From Cornus controversa (Eukaryota; Streptophyta; Magnoliopsida; Cornales; Cornaceae): a stretch of 64,000 nt of DNA. Under the pieces are notes generated by a model, which saw only the letters and a program-made list of their open reading frames with translations, did not search any database and was not told the DNA's origin. Shown in pieces: positions 1 through 12,508 of this stretch. The first letter of the stretch is position 1; each line of letters starts with the position of its first letter. The stretch spans positions 22,112,806-22,176,805 of the forward strand of contig CM048848.1 of NCBI GenBank assembly GCA_026545225.1, read 5' to 3'. Both the position numbers and the translations under genes were made by a program.

Positions 1-611
1 TGGGACAGAAAACCAAGCGCCCGTATGGAAAGCATAGAGGCAACGGAGGAGGTCGCCCCTGCGATCGGCCACGTGCTGCAACGGACACGCGTTCTTGAGG
101 AGAACGGTGTCCAGGAACCAATATCTGCTCGGCCAATCGACTTGGACGTGCAGTTGTGGTTGGGCGTGGTAAACGCCCCGCCACACATGTCCATCACTAT
201 CGAGAAGAGCGTGGTGTCTGCTGGGAGCGCTGCACTATAGAGTGGCTGACCGTCTGGGCCAACCATGTCCGGCGGCTGCTGGTGAGGGATGCCGAGCATA
301 TGAGCAATCCGGCTCGGCGTAATCGTGATCGTGACAGTGGCCACGGTAGTCTCGAGTGTATCTGGCGCTGTGCAGGAGTAGGTCATATGCTCGTAAAAGA
401 CCTGCACTAGGCGCTCGTGTGCCACATCGGTGGGAGGCACACATAGTTGGTCGAGGCGACGCCTCCTGAGCTCGACAACCGTCCACTCGGTGTCGGGACG
501 CCTCTCGAACTCCGCTAGGTCGAAAACCTGCTCCGGGTGGAACTTCCGAGACCGGAAGGCTCGCCCGGGCACGTCACGAACAGCACCGGCGGCGTTCTTC
601 ACTCTCGCCAT
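1..611 (-). pseudogene. Third ORF (ORF3) of element 1, 5' part, one-base frameshift
   Basis: Homologous to the intact ORF3 of element 2 at 33744-34889. The start ATG is at 611-609 in the same context (ten bases after a splice-acceptor-like CAG). About 157 codons match closely, including MARVKNAAG at the N-terminus and the GTVTITITPSRIAHILGIPH-like region. At about 136-142 element 1 has one base fewer than element 2 (TCGATTGGCC against TCGATGTGCCC), which shifts the frame; the shifted frame stays open to the window edge. The protein is probably broken in this copy. As in element 2, the region is visibly richer in G+C than the neighbouring gag-pol. The resemblance is to the 'putative plant transposon protein' domain common in Athila-type elements; the function is unknown. 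Confidence 0.75.
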
Positions 612-625
612 GGCCTCGGAACAGT

Positions 626-1012
626 CTGCACTGGATTCCAAAAGGTACGTAAATAAAAGATGAATAAGAAGAAAGTTAAACTACTACTAGACTAAAAGAA
701 TAAAAATAAAAATGAAGTCCTAGTCCAAGGTACTGACAAAAATGCAAAAAGTTGCTCTCGAAGAGGCAAAGTGAACGGGTGCAACCGATACGAAGGTACC
801 GCGGTTACACACCGTACTCTAAGCGTTTGAAATGAAGAAAATGCCAAATCCCACTCCGTCATGAATTCCTACCCCCCCGAAACCCACAAAAACTCGATTC
901 AGATATCGCAATAGCAACCATCCACCCCAACATTATCTAACTATGCTTATTCCGCCGTAAAACTATCAAAAATGGCGAGAGAGTAAACAAAAAGTAGCCA
1001 TGCATCACTTAC
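626..1012 (-). other. Probable 5' UTR intron of ORF3 (element 1)
   Basis: On the minus strand the sequence GAG|GTAAGT at 1015-1007 is a consensus plant donor and TGCAG|ACTG at 630-622 an acceptor. The enclosed 387 bases are T-rich near the acceptor and end 14 bases before the ORF3 start codon. Element 2 has the same donor and acceptor at 33344 and 33729 around a 386-base interval. Conservation in two copies of the family supports real use. Splicing itself is inferred. Confidence 0.55.
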
Positions 1013-1233
1013 CTCGTGAGGAAGAGGATGAACGGCTCAACCGACGAAAACTCCACGGGTAGCCGCGAAGAGAAGATCACGCAGATGCTAGCGGCGGATC
1101 GGACTGCGTCGGATGGCGGCGGAGGATCGGGAATGGCAGATCGAGTGCTCGGGAATGCTTGGAGAAGGCTTGGATCGCACGGAGGAAGAGAAGAAGTCGG
1201 ATGGTCTTTTAAAATGGGAGGGAAGCCCAACGG

Positions 1234-1258
1234 TTTAAATAGATTTTCGGCTCACGTG
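1234..1258 (-). promoter_or_regulatory. Promoter-like G-box and TATA upstream of ORF3 (element 1)
   Basis: On the minus strand CACGTG (1258-1253) is followed by TATTTAAA (1241-1234), then a C-rich leader-like stretch leading to the GTAAGT donor. The same arrangement is at 33097-33121 in element 2. A G-box plus TATA box about 240 bases before a 5' UTR intron looks like a separate promoter for ORF3. This is inferred from motifs only. Confidence 0.45.
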
Positions 1259-1274
1259 CAGGCTCCGCGTGCAT

Positions 1275-1616
1275 TTCGATTGATCGAAATGTGCATTTCG
1301 ATCAAGCGAGATTTTGATGGATCGAAATCTTGCTTCGATCAATCGAAACCAGCTTCGATGGATTGAGATTGTCTTTTCGCTCAATCGAAAATTCCTCCCT
1401 TGAATCACATATTGACTTCGATTAATCGAACCTTTAATTGTTTCAATCGAAATTTGATGTCGATCGATCGAAGACCTATCGAAGTACAATCGAAGAATAC
1501 CACCTCTCGGGACTTTGGACTTGGCAAATCTCTGCAATTTTTCGATCAATCGAACTAGAATCTCGATCAATCGAAATTGTCGATTGATCGAAATCTTGGT
1601 TTCGATCAATCGAAAT
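1275..1616. repeat. Cluster of CGAT-NN-ATCG inverted repeats (family A type)
   Basis: About fifteen exact or near copies of TCGATTGATCGA or its complement TCGATCAATCGA, separated by irregular 10-25 base spacers. Each is a 5-2-5 inverted repeat (TCGAT, TG or CA, ATCGA). The cluster lies between the gag-pol stop and the ORF3 promoter-like segment. The homologous cluster in element 2 is at 32701-33083, and smaller clusters occur inside the family A LTRs. Confidence 0.9.
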
Positions 1617-1787
1617 GCTCAAAAACAGTCAGTGCAAAGTATGCTACAGGGACTTGGATATTTTGGGAATTAGATACTACACTGCTTAGATACAGTCCTA
1701 CTTTGGATTAAAAGGGACATCATAGAAGCTTGATAGCTACCATGGCTTCGCCACCTTACACGTCTATGGCGCGACGTCCGGATCGAC

Positions 1788-4700
1788 TCATGAGTCAAAA
1801 TACACGGGATCCGTCAAAGTGACGACATCCACGTATTCGGTGATGACTTGGTCATCCACACACACTTTTAAGCGCTTCCCGTTTACTTTGAACATCGAGC
1901 CATCTTTCAAGTCCTTCAATTCCACCGCTCCGTGGGGAGCGACGGAATTAACCAAAAATGGACCATCCCAACGGGAGCGAAGTTTTCCAGGAAACAAATG
2001 GAGGCGCGAGTTGTACAACCAAACTTTTTGGCCCGGCGAAAATGTTTTGACTCGAATATTACGATCATGAAAGGCTTTGGAATTTGCCTTATAGATTTTT
2101 GCATTCTCACACGCGTCATGTCGCAATTCTTCCAATTCATTTAACTGAAGCTTTCGATTAGAACCGGCCTTTTTCATGTCAAAATTGAAGGTCTTGGTGG
2201 CCCACATAGCTTTATGCTCCAATTCAACCGGAAGATGGCACGCCTTGCCATAAACTAACCGATAAGGTGACATTCCAATGGGAGTTTTATATGCGGTTCG
2301 GTATGCCCATAATGCATCGTTTAGTCGCAATGACCAATCCTTCCGGTCGGGCCGAACAGTTTTCTGAAGAATGTTCTTAATCTCCCTATTGGATACTTCT
2401 ACTTGGCCACTAGTTTGAGGATGGTAGGGGGTGGCTACTTTGTGTGTGACGGAGTATTTGAGAAGCAAGGTTCGAAGGAACCGGTTACAGAAATGCTTAC
2501 CTCCGTCACTGATGATGGCCCGAGGCGCACGAAACCGGCTAAAAATGTTAGCTTGAATGAATTTAACCACGACTGCGTGATCGTTGGTTTTGGTAGCAAC
2601 GGCCTCTATCCACTTAGATACGTAGTCCACCGCCACAAGTATGTACTCATGACCAGTAGAGGGTGGAAATGGTCCCATGAAGTCAATGCCCCACACATCG
2701 AATATTTCAATGATAAGAATAGGGTTAAGAGGCATCATGTCCTTCCGAGACATCGCGCCAAGGCGCTGACATCGCTCACAAGAGCGGCAGAATGAATATG
2801 CATCCCGATGAAGTGTCGGCCAGAAAAATCCGCATTGAAGAATTTTTGCTGCGGTTTTCTTAGCACTAAAGTGTCCCCCACAAGCGAGTGTATGACAAAA
2901 TTTGAGAATACTTTGGAATTCACTGTTGGGTACACACTTACGAATTATTTGATCGGGGCAGTATTTGAACAATTGAGGATCGTCCCAATAATATGATCGT
3001 GATTGGGAGAGAAAACGATCATTCTCTTGTTTGGTCCAAGAAGATGGTATTTTACCGGTTGCCAAATAATTAACCACATCCGCATACCAAGGGATACTCT
3101 CTTGAGAGATGACAAAGAGTTGTTCATCCGGGAAGGATTCACAAACTGGAATGGAATTATGAAGGGATTCAACAAGAATTCTAGAAAGGTGGTCAGCTAC
3201 CACATTTTCAGTTCCCTTTTTGTCTCTAATCTCAAAATTGAACTCTTGCAACAAGAGTATCCATCGGATCAACCTATGCTTGGTGTCCTTTTTCGCCAAA
3301 AGATGCCGGAGGGCAGCATGGTCCGAATAGACAATGACCTTTGAACCTAATAAATAAGCTCGAAATTTGTCTAATGCAAATACTACCGCAAGCAACTCCT
3401 TTTCCGTTGTGGTATAATTGATTTGAGCCTCGGAAAGGGTTTTACTTGCGTAATAGATGACATGTGGCAGTTTGTCTACTCGTTGCCCTAAGACAGCACC
3501 CATGGCATAGTCGGATGCATCACACATAATCTCAAATGGGAGAGCCCAATTTGGAGGGATTAGAATTGGAGCGGTTGTAAGCATGGTGCGGAGTTTTTCA
3601 AAAGCGTCAAAGCACGCTTCATCAAAGGTAAAGCAAGACTCTTTTTCAAGAAGGCGACACAAAGGCCGAGAGATCTTGCTAAAGTCTTTGATGAAACGGC
3701 AATAAAAGCCCGCATGCCCAAGGAATGAACGAATCTCTCTCACCGTAGATGGTGGAGGAAGTTTGGAAATGAGTTCAACCTTGGCTTTATCAACCTCTAT
3801 TCCTCGCTTAGACACAATGTGCCCTAGGACAATACCCTCTTGAACCATAAAGTGACTCTTTTCCCAACTAAGAATTAGGTTGGTTTCTTGACATCGTTTG
3901 AGAACACAAGCTAGATTTTGGAGGCATGATTCATATGAAGGCCCAAAAATGGAAAAATCATCCATGAACACTTCCAAGAATTTTTCCACCATGTCCGAGA
4001 AAATAGACATCATACACCGTTGAAAAGTTGCCGGTGCATTGCACAACCCAAAGGGCATGCGTCTATAAGCAAATGTGCCGAAGGGACAGGTAAAGGTGGT
4101 TTTCTCTTGGTCTCTCGGGTCTATAGCAACCTGATTATAGCCAGAATATCCATCCAAAAAGCAATAAAAACTTTGCCCGGCCAATCTCTCCAATATTTGA
4201 TCAATGAATGGGAGGGGGAAGTGATCTTTCCGAGTGGCTGAATTTAATTTCCTATAATCAATGCACACTCTCCATCTTGTGGTGGTGCGTTGGGGAACTA
4301 ATTCACCCTTATCATTAGGTTGCACCGTAATGCCAGACTTCTTTGGAACCACTTGAGTGGGACTAACCCACTTGCTATCAGAGATGGGGTATATGATCCC
4401 CGCATCTAGTAACTTCACCACCTCCTTCATTACATCGTCCTTCATGTTTGGATTCAATCGACGTTGTGCCTCCCTTGAGGTCTTTGCATCCTCTTCCAAG
4501 TGTATGCGATGCATACAAATAGAAGGGTCTATTCCCTTAAGATCTACCACACTCCATCCTATTGCTTCTTTGTGCTCTTTTAGCACCTTTATGAGTTCCA
4601 ACTCTTGATCATTTGTGAGATTGGAAGCAATAATGACTGGAAGGATCTCATTTGCGCCCAAGAAAACATACTTGAGTGTAGCTGGAAGAGGCTTGAGCTC

Positions 4701-7421
4701 AAGTTGTGGTGGAGAAATTAAAGAAGGAGTTTGGGGAGTTTTGGACAAAGGGGGCAAGGGTTCTCTCGGAACTCTCCACTTAGGCAAATCCATGACAATA
4801 TTAACATCGAGCATGGAATTGACTTCACATATGGATTGCTCAATGTCAAAATCATCATAGTTAAAACGATTTAGGCATGCCTCTAAAGGGTCCTTGGAAA
4901 GAATAGAAGGAAGTGCTTCTTGAACAAGGTCGTCCACAACATCGACACAAAAGCACTCACTTTCGTCGTCGGGTGTGTGGTGGGAAGCATTGAAGATGTT
5001 CAAGCGGACTTTCATATTCCCAAAAGAGATGTCCATCACTCCAGTACGGCAATTAACGCAAGCGTTTGCCGTGGCCAAGAATGGACGACCTAGAATGATA
5101 GGAATATGGTGATTCGGATTTTGAACTGGTTCCATGTCAAGGACTATGAAGTCCACCGGAAAATAGAATTTGTCCACTTGAATGATGACATCCTCAATGA
5201 TGCCACGTGGTTGCTTCACCGAACGGTCGGCAAGTTGCAACACAACCGTGGTATGCTTAAGTTCCCCCAAACCTAGTTGTTGGTAAACTGAGAATGGAAG
5301 CAAATTGACACTAGCCCCTAGATCAAGAAGTGCTTTTTCAAAAGATTGATTTCCGATGGTGCACGAAATGGTCGGAGCACCCGGATCTTTGAATTTAGGA
5401 GGGGCTTGGTGTTGGAAAATGGAGCTTATGTGCTCAGTTAAGAGGACTTTCTTAGGAACTTTATTCCTAGATTTGCGCTTTTGAGTGGATAAGTCCTTCA
5501 AGAATTTCGCATAAGAGGGAATTTGTCGAATAGCATCAAGGAGAGGGAGATTGATCTTTACTTGTTTGAAGATCTCCATCATGTCTTGGATTTTCTCTCC
5601 TTGCTTCCCGAAATGAGAAGGTTCCTTCAATTGTTGAGGAAAAGGAACCGGAGGTTCATAAGAGGTGTCAAGATTTGGAATCGATGATGACACAACTTCA
5701 CTTGCCTTTCCTTTTGGATTTAAAGGGGTATTTTGCAAATTTGGAATTGACGGAAACAATTTTGGATTTAATTGGGATTCTTTTGGATTTTTAGGTTGCT
5801 CTTGTAATTCCTTTCTCTCTTCCTCTCCTACCTTGGAGTTAATGATTTTACCACTCCTCAAGGTTGTGATTGATTGAACTTGCTCTGGAGGAGCATTACA
5901 ATTTGAAGATGATGGATCTTCAATCATATGGACACCTTTAGAATTCGCCACCGGTTGACTCGGTAACTTACCTTCCTCCCTTCTATTTAAGGCATTAGCT
6001 AGTTGCCCGATCTGAGCTTCTAACCTAGCCATAGATTGAGCATTGGCTTCAAGCTTAGAGATTGATTGAGAATGAGTTTGCAATAAGCGGGTGTTGGCCT
6101 CAAGATTGCTTATCACTCGTTCTTCAAAGCTTTGGCTTCTTGGAGGAGGTGGTGGTTGTTGGTAATTTGATCTTTGATTGTAAGGTTGAGGGTTTGGCCT
6201 ATAATGAGGCTGTTGAGGTTGGGAATTAAAAGAACTTTGCCTTTGGAAAGAGGGACTTGATTCTTGATTCTTCCATGAAAAAGCCGGATGGTTCTTGTAA
6301 CCAGGATTGTACGTGTTCGAATATGGATCATTCATTTGTTTAGCGTACAAGGCATTCGCTTGCTCTTGAGCATAATCGGGAGATTGCCCGGCAATAGGAC
6401 AATCTCGCACAAAATGCGAAGTGCTATAGCAAAACGAACATCCCTCCTGATTTTGGACAGATTGGTTAGGAGTAGGCAGCCCATTTTTTATGATTAAATC
6501 CATTTTTCGGGACAAGGCTTCTACTTGCATGGCTACCTCATCTACCCGTGAAATCTCATGCACTCCTCTACAAGGTTGGGTGGCCTTCCCTTTCCTAGTG
6601 GAGGAGCGTTGAGCTGAATTGTTGCTTAGGGTTTGAAAAAGTTTCCATGCCTCATCGGGGCTTTTCAAAAGGTATCCACCCCCACACGCGGAGTCTATCA
6701 TTTGTCTGTGTTGCTCACTCACCCCATCATAAAAGCTTTGCACTAGCTGCCATTTTGGGACAGCATGATGCGGACATGATTTTAAAAGATCTTTTAACCT
6801 CTCCCACGTCTCATGGAATTGTTCTTGGTCAATTTGGGTGAATCCGGTGATTGCTCGCCGAATATCACTTGTCTTACCCATTGGGAAGTATTTCTTTAAG
6901 AACTCTATTTGCATCTCCGCCCAAGAATGGATTGAGTTGGGTTCTAGGGAATTGAACCAACTTCTAGCCTTATCTTTTAGGGAAAAGGGGAACAGACGTA
7001 GCTTTAGATCATCCTCCGTAAAGTGTGGTACACGAATGGTGGAACACACGGAAAGGAAGTAATCTAAGTGCCGGTATGGATCCTCATTAGGAAGACCGTG
7101 GAAGCTATTAAGAAGATTGATGGTGGAGGACTTTATTTCGAATTGATTTGCCGCTACATCCGGAAATTGAATACATGAAGGTACTTCAAATGTAGTCGGA
7201 AGGTAAAAGTCCATAAGCAACTCTCCTTGAGGAGGTGGGTGTGGAGGTGGTTGTTCATGATTAAAAGGAGGTAGACCGGGAGGTTGTCTCTCATTTGGAT
7301 CCATGTTTTCAGTCCTAGGCAAAATAGGGTCCCTAGAGGTTCCTCTACGTTGTCTAAGTGTTCGTTCAAGTTCACTATTACAAGGAAGCAAAGGAAGTGA
7401 CAATGACCGTCTACCTAGCAT
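1788..7421 (-). CDS. gag-pol: Intact gag-pol polyprotein of element 1 (Athila-like)
   Basis: Single uninterrupted frame of 1,877 codons from ATG 7421-7419 (start MLGRRSLSL, the same start as in element 2). The frame is also open 11 codons upstream, but only from a TTG. Positions below count from M1. Gag: retrotransposon gag domain about 80-260, zinc knuckle CX2CX4HX4C at 328-341. Aspartic protease: DLGAS at about 700-704, with ILGRPFL near 776-782. Reverse transcriptase: LDGYSGYNQ near 1089 and FMDD at 1152-1155, the variant of YXDD usual in plant gypsy elements. RNase H: CDASD near 1300 and YSDHAAL near 1365. Integrase: HHCC zinc site near 1510-1551, then catalytic D1580, D1639 and E1675 (35 residues between the last two). 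The C-terminus ends LTDPVYFDS with no chromodomain. All catalytic residues expected for the family are present, so this copy could supply proteins to the deleted copies. Confidence 0.96.
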   Translation of the reverse strand: MLGRRSLSLPLLPCNSELERTLRQRRGTSRDPILPRTENMDPNERQPPGLPPFNHEQPPPHPPPQGELLMDFYLPTTFEVPSCIQFPDVAANQFEIKSSTINLLNSFHGLPNEDPYRHLDYFLSVCSTIRVPHFTEDDLKLRLFPFSLKDKARSWFNSLEPNSIHSWAEMQIEFLKKYFPMGKTSDIRRAITGFTQIDQEQFHETWERLKDLLKSCPHHAVPKWQLVQSFYDGVSEQHRQMIDSACGGGYLLKSPDEAWKLFQTLSNNSAQRSSTRKGKATQPCRGVHEISRVDEVAMQVEALSRKMDLIIKNGLPTPNQSVQNQEGCSFCYSTSHFVRDCPIAGQSPDYAQEQANALYAKQMNDPYSNTYNPGYKNHPAFSWKNQESSPSFQRQSSFNSQPQQPHYRPNPQPYNQRSNYQQPPPPPRSQSFEERVISNLEANTRLLQTHSQSISKLEANAQSMARLEAQIGQLANALNRREEGKLPSQPVANSKGVHMIEDPSSSNCNAPPEQVQSITTLRSGKIINSKVGEEERKELQEQPKNPKESQLNPKLFPSIPNLQNTPLNPKGKASEVVSSSIPNLDTSYEPPVPFPQQLKEPSHFGKQGEKIQDMMEIFKQVKINLPLLDAIRQIPSYAKFLKDLSTQKRKSRNKVPKKVLLTEHISSIFQHQAPPKFKDPGAPTISCTIGNQSFEKALLDLGASVNLLPFSVYQQLGLGELKHTTVVLQLADRSVKQPRGIIEDVIIQVDKFYFPVDFIVLDMEPVQNPNHHIPIILGRPFLATANACVNCRTGVMDISFGNMKVRLNIFNASHHTPDDESECFCVDVVDDLVQEALPSILSKDPLEACLNRFNYDDFDIEQSICEVNSMLDVNIVMDLPKWRVPREPLPPLSKTPQTPSLISPPQLELKPLPATLKYVFLGANEILPVIIASNLTNDQELELIKVLKEHKEAIGWSVVDLKGIDPSICMHRIHLEEDAKTSREAQRRLNPNMKDDVMKEVVKLLDAGIIYPISDSKWVSPTQVVPKKSGITVQPNDKGELVPQRTTTRWRVCIDYRKLNSATRKDHFPLPFIDQILERLAGQSFYCFLDGYSGYNQVAIDPRDQEKTTFTCPFGTFAYRRMPFGLCNAPATFQRCMMSIFSDMVEKFLEVFMDDFSIFGPSYESCLQNLACVLKRCQETNLILSWEKSHFMVQEGIVLGHIVSKRGIEVDKAKVELISKLPPPSTVREIRSFLGHAGFYCRFIKDFSKISRPLCRLLEKESCFTFDEACFDAFEKLRTMLTTAPILIPPNWALPFEIMCDASDYAMGAVLGQRVDKLPHVIYYASKTLSEAQINYTTTEKELLAVVFALDKFRAYLLGSKVIVYSDHAALRHLLAKKDTKHRLIRWILLLQEFNFEIRDKKGTENVVADHLSRILVESLHNSIPVCESFPDEQLFVISQESIPWYADVVNYLATGKIPSSWTKQENDRFLSQSRSYYWDDPQLFKYCPDQIIRKCVPNSEFQSILKFCHTLACGGHFSAKKTAAKILQCGFFWPTLHRDAYSFCRSCERCQRLGAMSRKDMMPLNPILIIEIFDVWGIDFMGPFPPSTGHEYILVAVDYVSKWIEAVATKTNDHAVVVKFIQANIFSRFRAPRAIISDGGKHFCNRFLRTLLLKYSVTHKVATPYHPQTSGQVEVSNREIKNILQKTVRPDRKDWSLRLNDALWAYRTAYKTPIGMSPYRLVYGKACHLPVELEHKAMWATKTFNFDMKKAGSNRKLQLNELEELRHDACENAKIYKANSKAFHDRNIRVKTFSPGQKVWLYNSRLHLFPGKLRSRWDGPFLVNSVAPHGAVELKDLKDGSMFKVNGKRLKVCVDDQVITEYVDVVTLTDPVYFDS

Positions 7422-7707
7422 GCATTCACAATTGAACAACACCTCTATACACAAAATAACAATAATATATACAAAAGAATGTGAATGAACTCAAACCACC
7501 AATTTTTGAAGTTATACTCACAAAGGGTTCCAAATTGAATTCTTCTATATGCCCGCTATGTGGTATACCTAAAATCAAGAAGTTTAAGATACAAGAACAA
7601 GATATATACAAAAAAAATAAAAATAAAAATAAAAAAATAAATGAAAGAATTTCTAGCCTAAGAATTAAACCAGATTTAATCTTCCAATGGCGACAATTAA
7701 ACCGTAG
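7422..7707 (-). other. Leader between primer site and gag (element 1)
   Basis: Untranslated leader of about 285 bases on the minus strand. It contains TTTGTGAGTATAAC (near 7528-7515), whose GTGAGT could serve as a splice donor; element 2 has the same motif near 29586. No ORF that can be supported. Confidence 0.6.
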
Positions 7708-7725
7708 TCCCCGGCAACGGCGCCA
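7708..7725 (-). other. Primer binding site, Asp-tRNA type (element 1)
   Basis: On the minus strand TGGCGCCGTTGCCGGGGA, six bases after the LTR end. This 18-mer is the usual minus-strand primer site of Athila-type elements, complementary to the 3' end of a plant tRNA (generally given as tRNA-Asp). Confidence 0.9.
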
Positions 7726-7731
7726 AAATTT

Positions 7732-9161
7732 TGATGTGGTCGGAACTAAATTATATTGTAAGCTTAATTTTGCCCTTTTTTTTTATCAAAATATAATTTA
7801 ACCACTCGCAAGAGCACGAATCTTTGCAGATAAGGTTCTATATAGAGGGTATCGATCCCACGAGGACTAGTCGTTAATTGTCATAAAGAAAGATTAATTC
7901 CACTTTAATTCTAAAAACAGGTTTTTGGTTTTGTGTTAAAAACTATTGCATAAATGAAATGACAATAAATTTAAAGAGTAAAGTTGGGAGAGAGAACTAG
8001 GGTTGGTTTCCACCACTAGCCATTCACATGTTCATAAGTGTAGCAAGCAAGGGATTCATTAATTAAATGCCTAACAATGTCATTAGGCTTGTGACCTCAA
8101 TGACATATCAAAAGATCAATGTGTGTGCTAACCTATCATAATCCATCTTCAACAAGTATAGCTCCTCAACCTAACTAACTACCTAATTACTCTACTCTCT
8201 AAGTGAACACTACATGCATCCAAACTACCTTGTCTTGGCATGGTCTATACAAACTAACATCACACATTCATTTAAACACCATTATCTAGCCATCATTTGC
8301 ACTTCTTGTGGAATATGCAAATGTTGTGCATTCAAGTGACAAAACCTACTCTAAGACAAGAATAAATTCCATATCAAATGAATATATAAAAGAGATGTAT
8401 TTGTGTACATAATCACTAGGCTAAATAATCAACATTTAATTACAAATCCCAAGAGCTACAAAGATGAACAAGTTTACATGGCTAGGGGTTGAAACCAACA
8501 CCCTAGTAGAAGAGTTAGTTGATCATAGTTGCCTTGCACCCTTCCATTGATGAAGAGAATGAAGCTTCTTGGTCTGGTTCAGCTATCCTCTTCCTCTCCC
8601 GAAGGTCTCTCTGCTGATCTTCTTGTGTGTATTGAGAGATATGAGATATGTGGCTTTTGGTGCTTTTTGTATGCTTTTTGGCTCCTTTTTTTCCTTTGGG
8701 CCCACCATATATATATATATATATCATTATATATATCTCTTGTATCAAGAAGGCCCCCAAAAGTCTTGTTCAAGTCAGACAATCCCCCTAAGTCGTGCAA
8801 AAAGGGGGATTTTGTTGCAAGTGGGAGAGCAGGTGAGCAAGTGGCCAAGTGGACTCTGCAGAGTTTCGATTGATCGAAACTGAATCTCGATTGATCGAGA
8901 TTTCGATCAATCGAAATGAGATTTCGATCAATCGAAATCTCGATTGAGCGAAATCCACATCTCGATTGATCGAGATGCCTTGGCAACAATTTCTGATTTC
9001 TTCTCTTGACTGCAGAAAGCTTCCAACTTTGCTCCTTTTACTCCAATACCTGCAAAACATCAAAAACACAAAAATACCTTAAACATATCTCGGTAAACGC
9101 AAAAACAAAACTAACATATGCAATAAAGAGGGTTCAAATGCATAGAATTGAACACTTATCA
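7732..9161 (-). repeat. 5' LTR of element 1 (family A, about 1.43 kb)
   Basis: Read on the minus strand it starts TGATAAGTGTTCAATTC and ends ACCACATCA, matching both LTRs of element 2. It has a TATA-rich stretch (8708-8740) suitable as a promoter, a cluster of CGAT-NN-ATCG repeats (8865-8976), and near its end the block GTGGGATCGATACCC shared with families B and C. The outer edge is followed by GCAAT. Confidence 0.93.
8865..8976. repeat. CGAT-NN-ATCG cluster within the family A LTR
   Basis: Six or so copies of TCGATTGATCGA or TCGATCAATCGA in 112 bases. Equivalent clusters are at 28179-28282 and 36975-37090 in the LTRs of element 2. In the sense of transcription it lies upstream of the TATA-rich stretch, so it is probably in U3. 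Confidence 0.9.
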
Positions 9162-12100
9162 GCAATTATGGCTGCCAATCAAGCTCCTTCTACTTCAAAT
9201 TCTTCATCTCTAGGCCCTTGTGAATTTTGCTCTAGTCCTATGCATAATGTTACCAATTGTCCTTCATTTGGACAATTTTCTAATGTTCAACATGAGCAAG
9301 TCCAAGCTGTATTCACTGGACCAATGAATCCTCCATGAGGTAATACTTACAATCCTACATGGAAGAATCATCCTTGTTTTTCTTATAGTAACCAAGGGGC
9401 AGCAATGCAACCATCATATCAACCTAGGAATTTTGTACCTCAACAGCAATATAATATACATGTTCCTATGGCATAAAGAATTTTTGCTATTGAAGACTAG
9501 CTGACACTCACCTTATCAAAGTTTGATAAGCTTGATTCCATCATAAAGACAGTGCAAGCTACTGCAGCAATAGTACAATCTACAGTTCAGCTACTACACT
9601 CTCATTCTCAATCTATTGCCAAACTGGAATCTCAGTTTGGACAGCTTGCTACTTCATTGAGTAGAAGAGAAGAAGGAAAACTCCCTAGTCAACCAGTTGC
9701 TAATCCAAGAGGGATACAAGCTTCCTCAAGCAACCTACACCATGAGCAAGTTCAAGCCATTACCACTTTGAGGAGTGGGAAAATAATTGATAACAAGGTG
9801 GGGGAAAAGAAAAAAGAAAAAGTGACCACAAGTCCAAGTGCTGAAAATTCTTATGAGCCCAAGGCTCCTTTCCCACAACGTTTCCTTAAAGCATCTAAAT
9901 TGAGGAAGCAAGGGGACAAGCTACATGACATGATGGAGGTGTTTCAACAAATGAAGATTAATTTGCCACTCCTTGATGCCATCAAGTAAATTCCTCCTTA
10001 TGCTAAATTCTTGAAGGACTTGTGCACTCAGAAGAGGCATTCTAAAAGTCATGTGCCAAAGAAAGTGATGCTGCCATAACAAGTGAGTTCTATAGTTCAG
10101 CAGTGCACTCCTCCCAAGTAGAAAGATCCTGGTGCTCCAACTATCTCATGCATAATTGGGGAGCACCATGTTGATAAAACTCTTCTTGATTTGGGTGCAA
10201 GTGTAAATTTGCTACCCTATTCAGTGTACTTACAATTGGGCTTGGGAGAATTGAAGCCTACCTCGATGATATTGTAATTTGCAGATAGATCAACAAAGCA
10301 GCCCCGTGGGATCATTGAAGATATGCTCATTAAACTGGACAAGTTCTAATTTCTTGTGGATTTTATTGTACTTGACACTGAGCCAGTTCATAACCCAAGG
10401 AGGTACATTCCAATGATCCTTGGTCAACCTTTCTTAGCTACTGTCGATGCTTGCATAAATTGTAGGTCAGGGATCATGGATATTTCATTTGGTAACATGA
10501 ATGTCAAGCTTAATGTTTTCAATGCTACTTGACACCCTCCAGATCAGAGTGATGTGTTCTGTATGGATGATATTGATGAATGTGTAGAGTAATTTATTTC
10601 ATCCTCTGTATCTCAAAATTCCTTGGAGGTATGTAAGTCTCTTTATGACTATAAGATAATTAATGATGAAGAGTTGTGTGAAGAGGTGAATTCTATGCTG
10701 GAAGTGGATGCTATTCAGAATACTCCACCATGGAGAATTCCAATCGAGCCACTCCCTTATCTCTCTAGCACTCCCGTAGTGCCTTCATTGGAGTTCCCTC
10801 CACAATTAGAGTTGAAGCTTTTGCCTGACAAGTTGAAGTATGTATTTTTAGGGGCATAGAGAACTTTTCTTGTTATCATTGCCTCTGATCTGACAGAACT
10901 CAAGAGAAGTGCTTAGTAGAGGTCTTATATCAACATCGTGAAGCAATTGGGTGGAGTGTTGCTGATCTTAAGGGCATTAATCCCTCGATTTGCATGCATA
11001 AAATTCATCTGGAAGAAGGATGTAAGCCGTGTAGAGAGGCACAGAGGCGACTGAACCCCAATATGAATGAGGTAGTAAAGAAAGAGGTTGTCAAGTTACT
11101 TGATGCAGGTATTATTTATCCAATTTCTGACAGCACATGGGTGAGTCCAACACAAGTGGTTCCTAAGAAGTCTGGTCTTACTATTGTCCTTAACTCTGTG
11201 GGAGAGCTTGTTCCACAACGTACTACCACAAGTTGGCGTGTTTGCATTGATTACAGAAACCTTAACTCCATGACAAGGAAGGATCACTTCCCTCTCCCAT
11301 TCATTGATCAAATACTTGAAAGGTTAGCTGGTCAGAGCTATTTGTGCTTTCTGGATGGCTACTCTGGTTATAACGAAGTGGCTATGGATCCAGAAGATCA
11401 AGAGAAAACTACTTTCACATGCCCTTTTGGTACTTTTGCTTATCGTCGTATGCCCTTTGGGTTATGTAACGCTCCGGCGACATTCCAGAGGTGTATGATG
11501 GCCATCTTTTCTGACATGGTGGAAAAATTCTTGGAGGTGTTCATGGATGACTTCTCTATTTTTGGATCATCCTTTGAAGACTGTTTGAGCAATTTATCAC
11601 TTGTGCTTCAATGGTGCTGAGAATGAAATTTGGTACTTAGTTGGAAAAAGAACCATTTCATGGTGAAGGAGGGCATTGTGTTAGGCCATATTGTTTCAGA
11701 GAGAGGTATTGAAGTTGATAAAGCAAGGATTGACTTGATTGCTACTCTTCCTCCTCCGACTTTGGTGAAGAAAGTTCGTTCTTTCTTAGGCCATGCTGGA
11801 TTCTATAAAAGATTCATCAAGGATTTCAGTAAATTTGCTAGGCCTTTGTGCCACTTGTTATCTAAAGATGTTCCCTTTTCCTTTGATGAATAGTATGTGC
11901 AAGCTTTTGAGAAGCTTAGGTCTTTATTATCCTCTGCACCAATCATGCAATCTCCAAAATGGGCTCTACCTTTTGAAATCATGTGTGATGCATCTGATTA
12001 TGTAGTAGGAGCAGTGTTGGGACAAAGAGAAGAGAAACGACCATATGTCATCTATTACGCTAGTAAGACTCTCTCTGATGCCCAACTCAATTATAAAACC

Positions 12101-12508
12101 ACAGAGAAAGAGCTTCTAGTTGTAGTATTTACTCTGGACAAGTTTCATTCCTATTTATTGGGGTCCAAGGTGGTTGTCTACTCTGATCATGCAGCATTGA
12201 GACACTTATTGGCCAAGAAAGAAACCAAACTGCACCTTATTCGATGGATTTTATTATTGCAAGAATTTAATTTGGAGATCAAGGACAAGAAGGGGACAGA
12301 GAATGTAGTTGCGGATCATATATCCCGGATTGTTTCTGAGCCTGTGTTTGATACATTACCTATTAGCGATTCATTTCCCGATGAACAATTGTTTGGAATT
12401 TTTGATGAAGAAGTTAATGGGGAAAGGTTGAAGCATTGTATAGAAGGATTTGTGCCAACAAGAGACATGGAGTCCATCGACTTGACGGATCCCGTCTATC
12501 CGACTTAA
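9162..12508 (+). pseudogene. gag-pol pseudogene of element 3 (integrase deleted)
   Basis: Family B gag-pol in several open pieces. Order: gag zinc knuckle CEFCSSPMHNVTNC (about 9220-9260); the HSHSQSIAKLESQFGQL region (9600-9650); protease with DLGAS near 10190 and an ILGQPFL-like motif near 10420; reverse transcriptase 10994-11620 with LDGYSGYNE and FMDD; a TGA near 11618; a further piece 11630-11893; RNase H 11897-12508 with CDASD and YSDHAAL. After the RNase H and the DEQLFGI segment the frame jumps to the C-terminal tail DLTDPVYPT, so the whole integrase (about 400 codons in element 1) is gone. At least ten in-frame stops lie in gag and protease. Not functional. Confidence 0.9.

Larger units (their letters stand above)
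1..9161 (-). mobile_element. Athila-like Ty3/gypsy element, family A, element 1 (3' end outside window)
   Basis: A long LTR retrotransposon read on the minus strand. From right to left it has a 5' LTR (7732-9161), a primer site (7708-7725), a leader, intact gag-pol (7421-1788), a noncoding spacer and the start of a third ORF (611-1). The rest of the third ORF, the 3' noncoding region and the 3' LTR lie left of base 1. The 5 bases right of the LTR are GCAAT (9162-9166); the partner target duplication is outside the window. It interrupts the gag pseudogene of the older family B element on the plus strand. Element 2 (27993-38202) is a close relative, nearly colinear wherever both are present. 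The open 1.9k-codon gag-pol suggests a fairly recent insertion, but with one LTR visible it cannot be dated. Confidence 0.95.

Noticed and set aside
7303..7801. Short plus-strand frames across the element 1 leader
   Set aside because: Antisense to gag and its leader, not conserved in element 2.
8579..8989. Minus-strand frame of 136 codons with repeated SIEISIDRN-like words (also seen at 28207-28617)
   Set aside because: The repetition is the CGAT palindrome cluster translated; the frame lies in the LTR and is not kept between copies.
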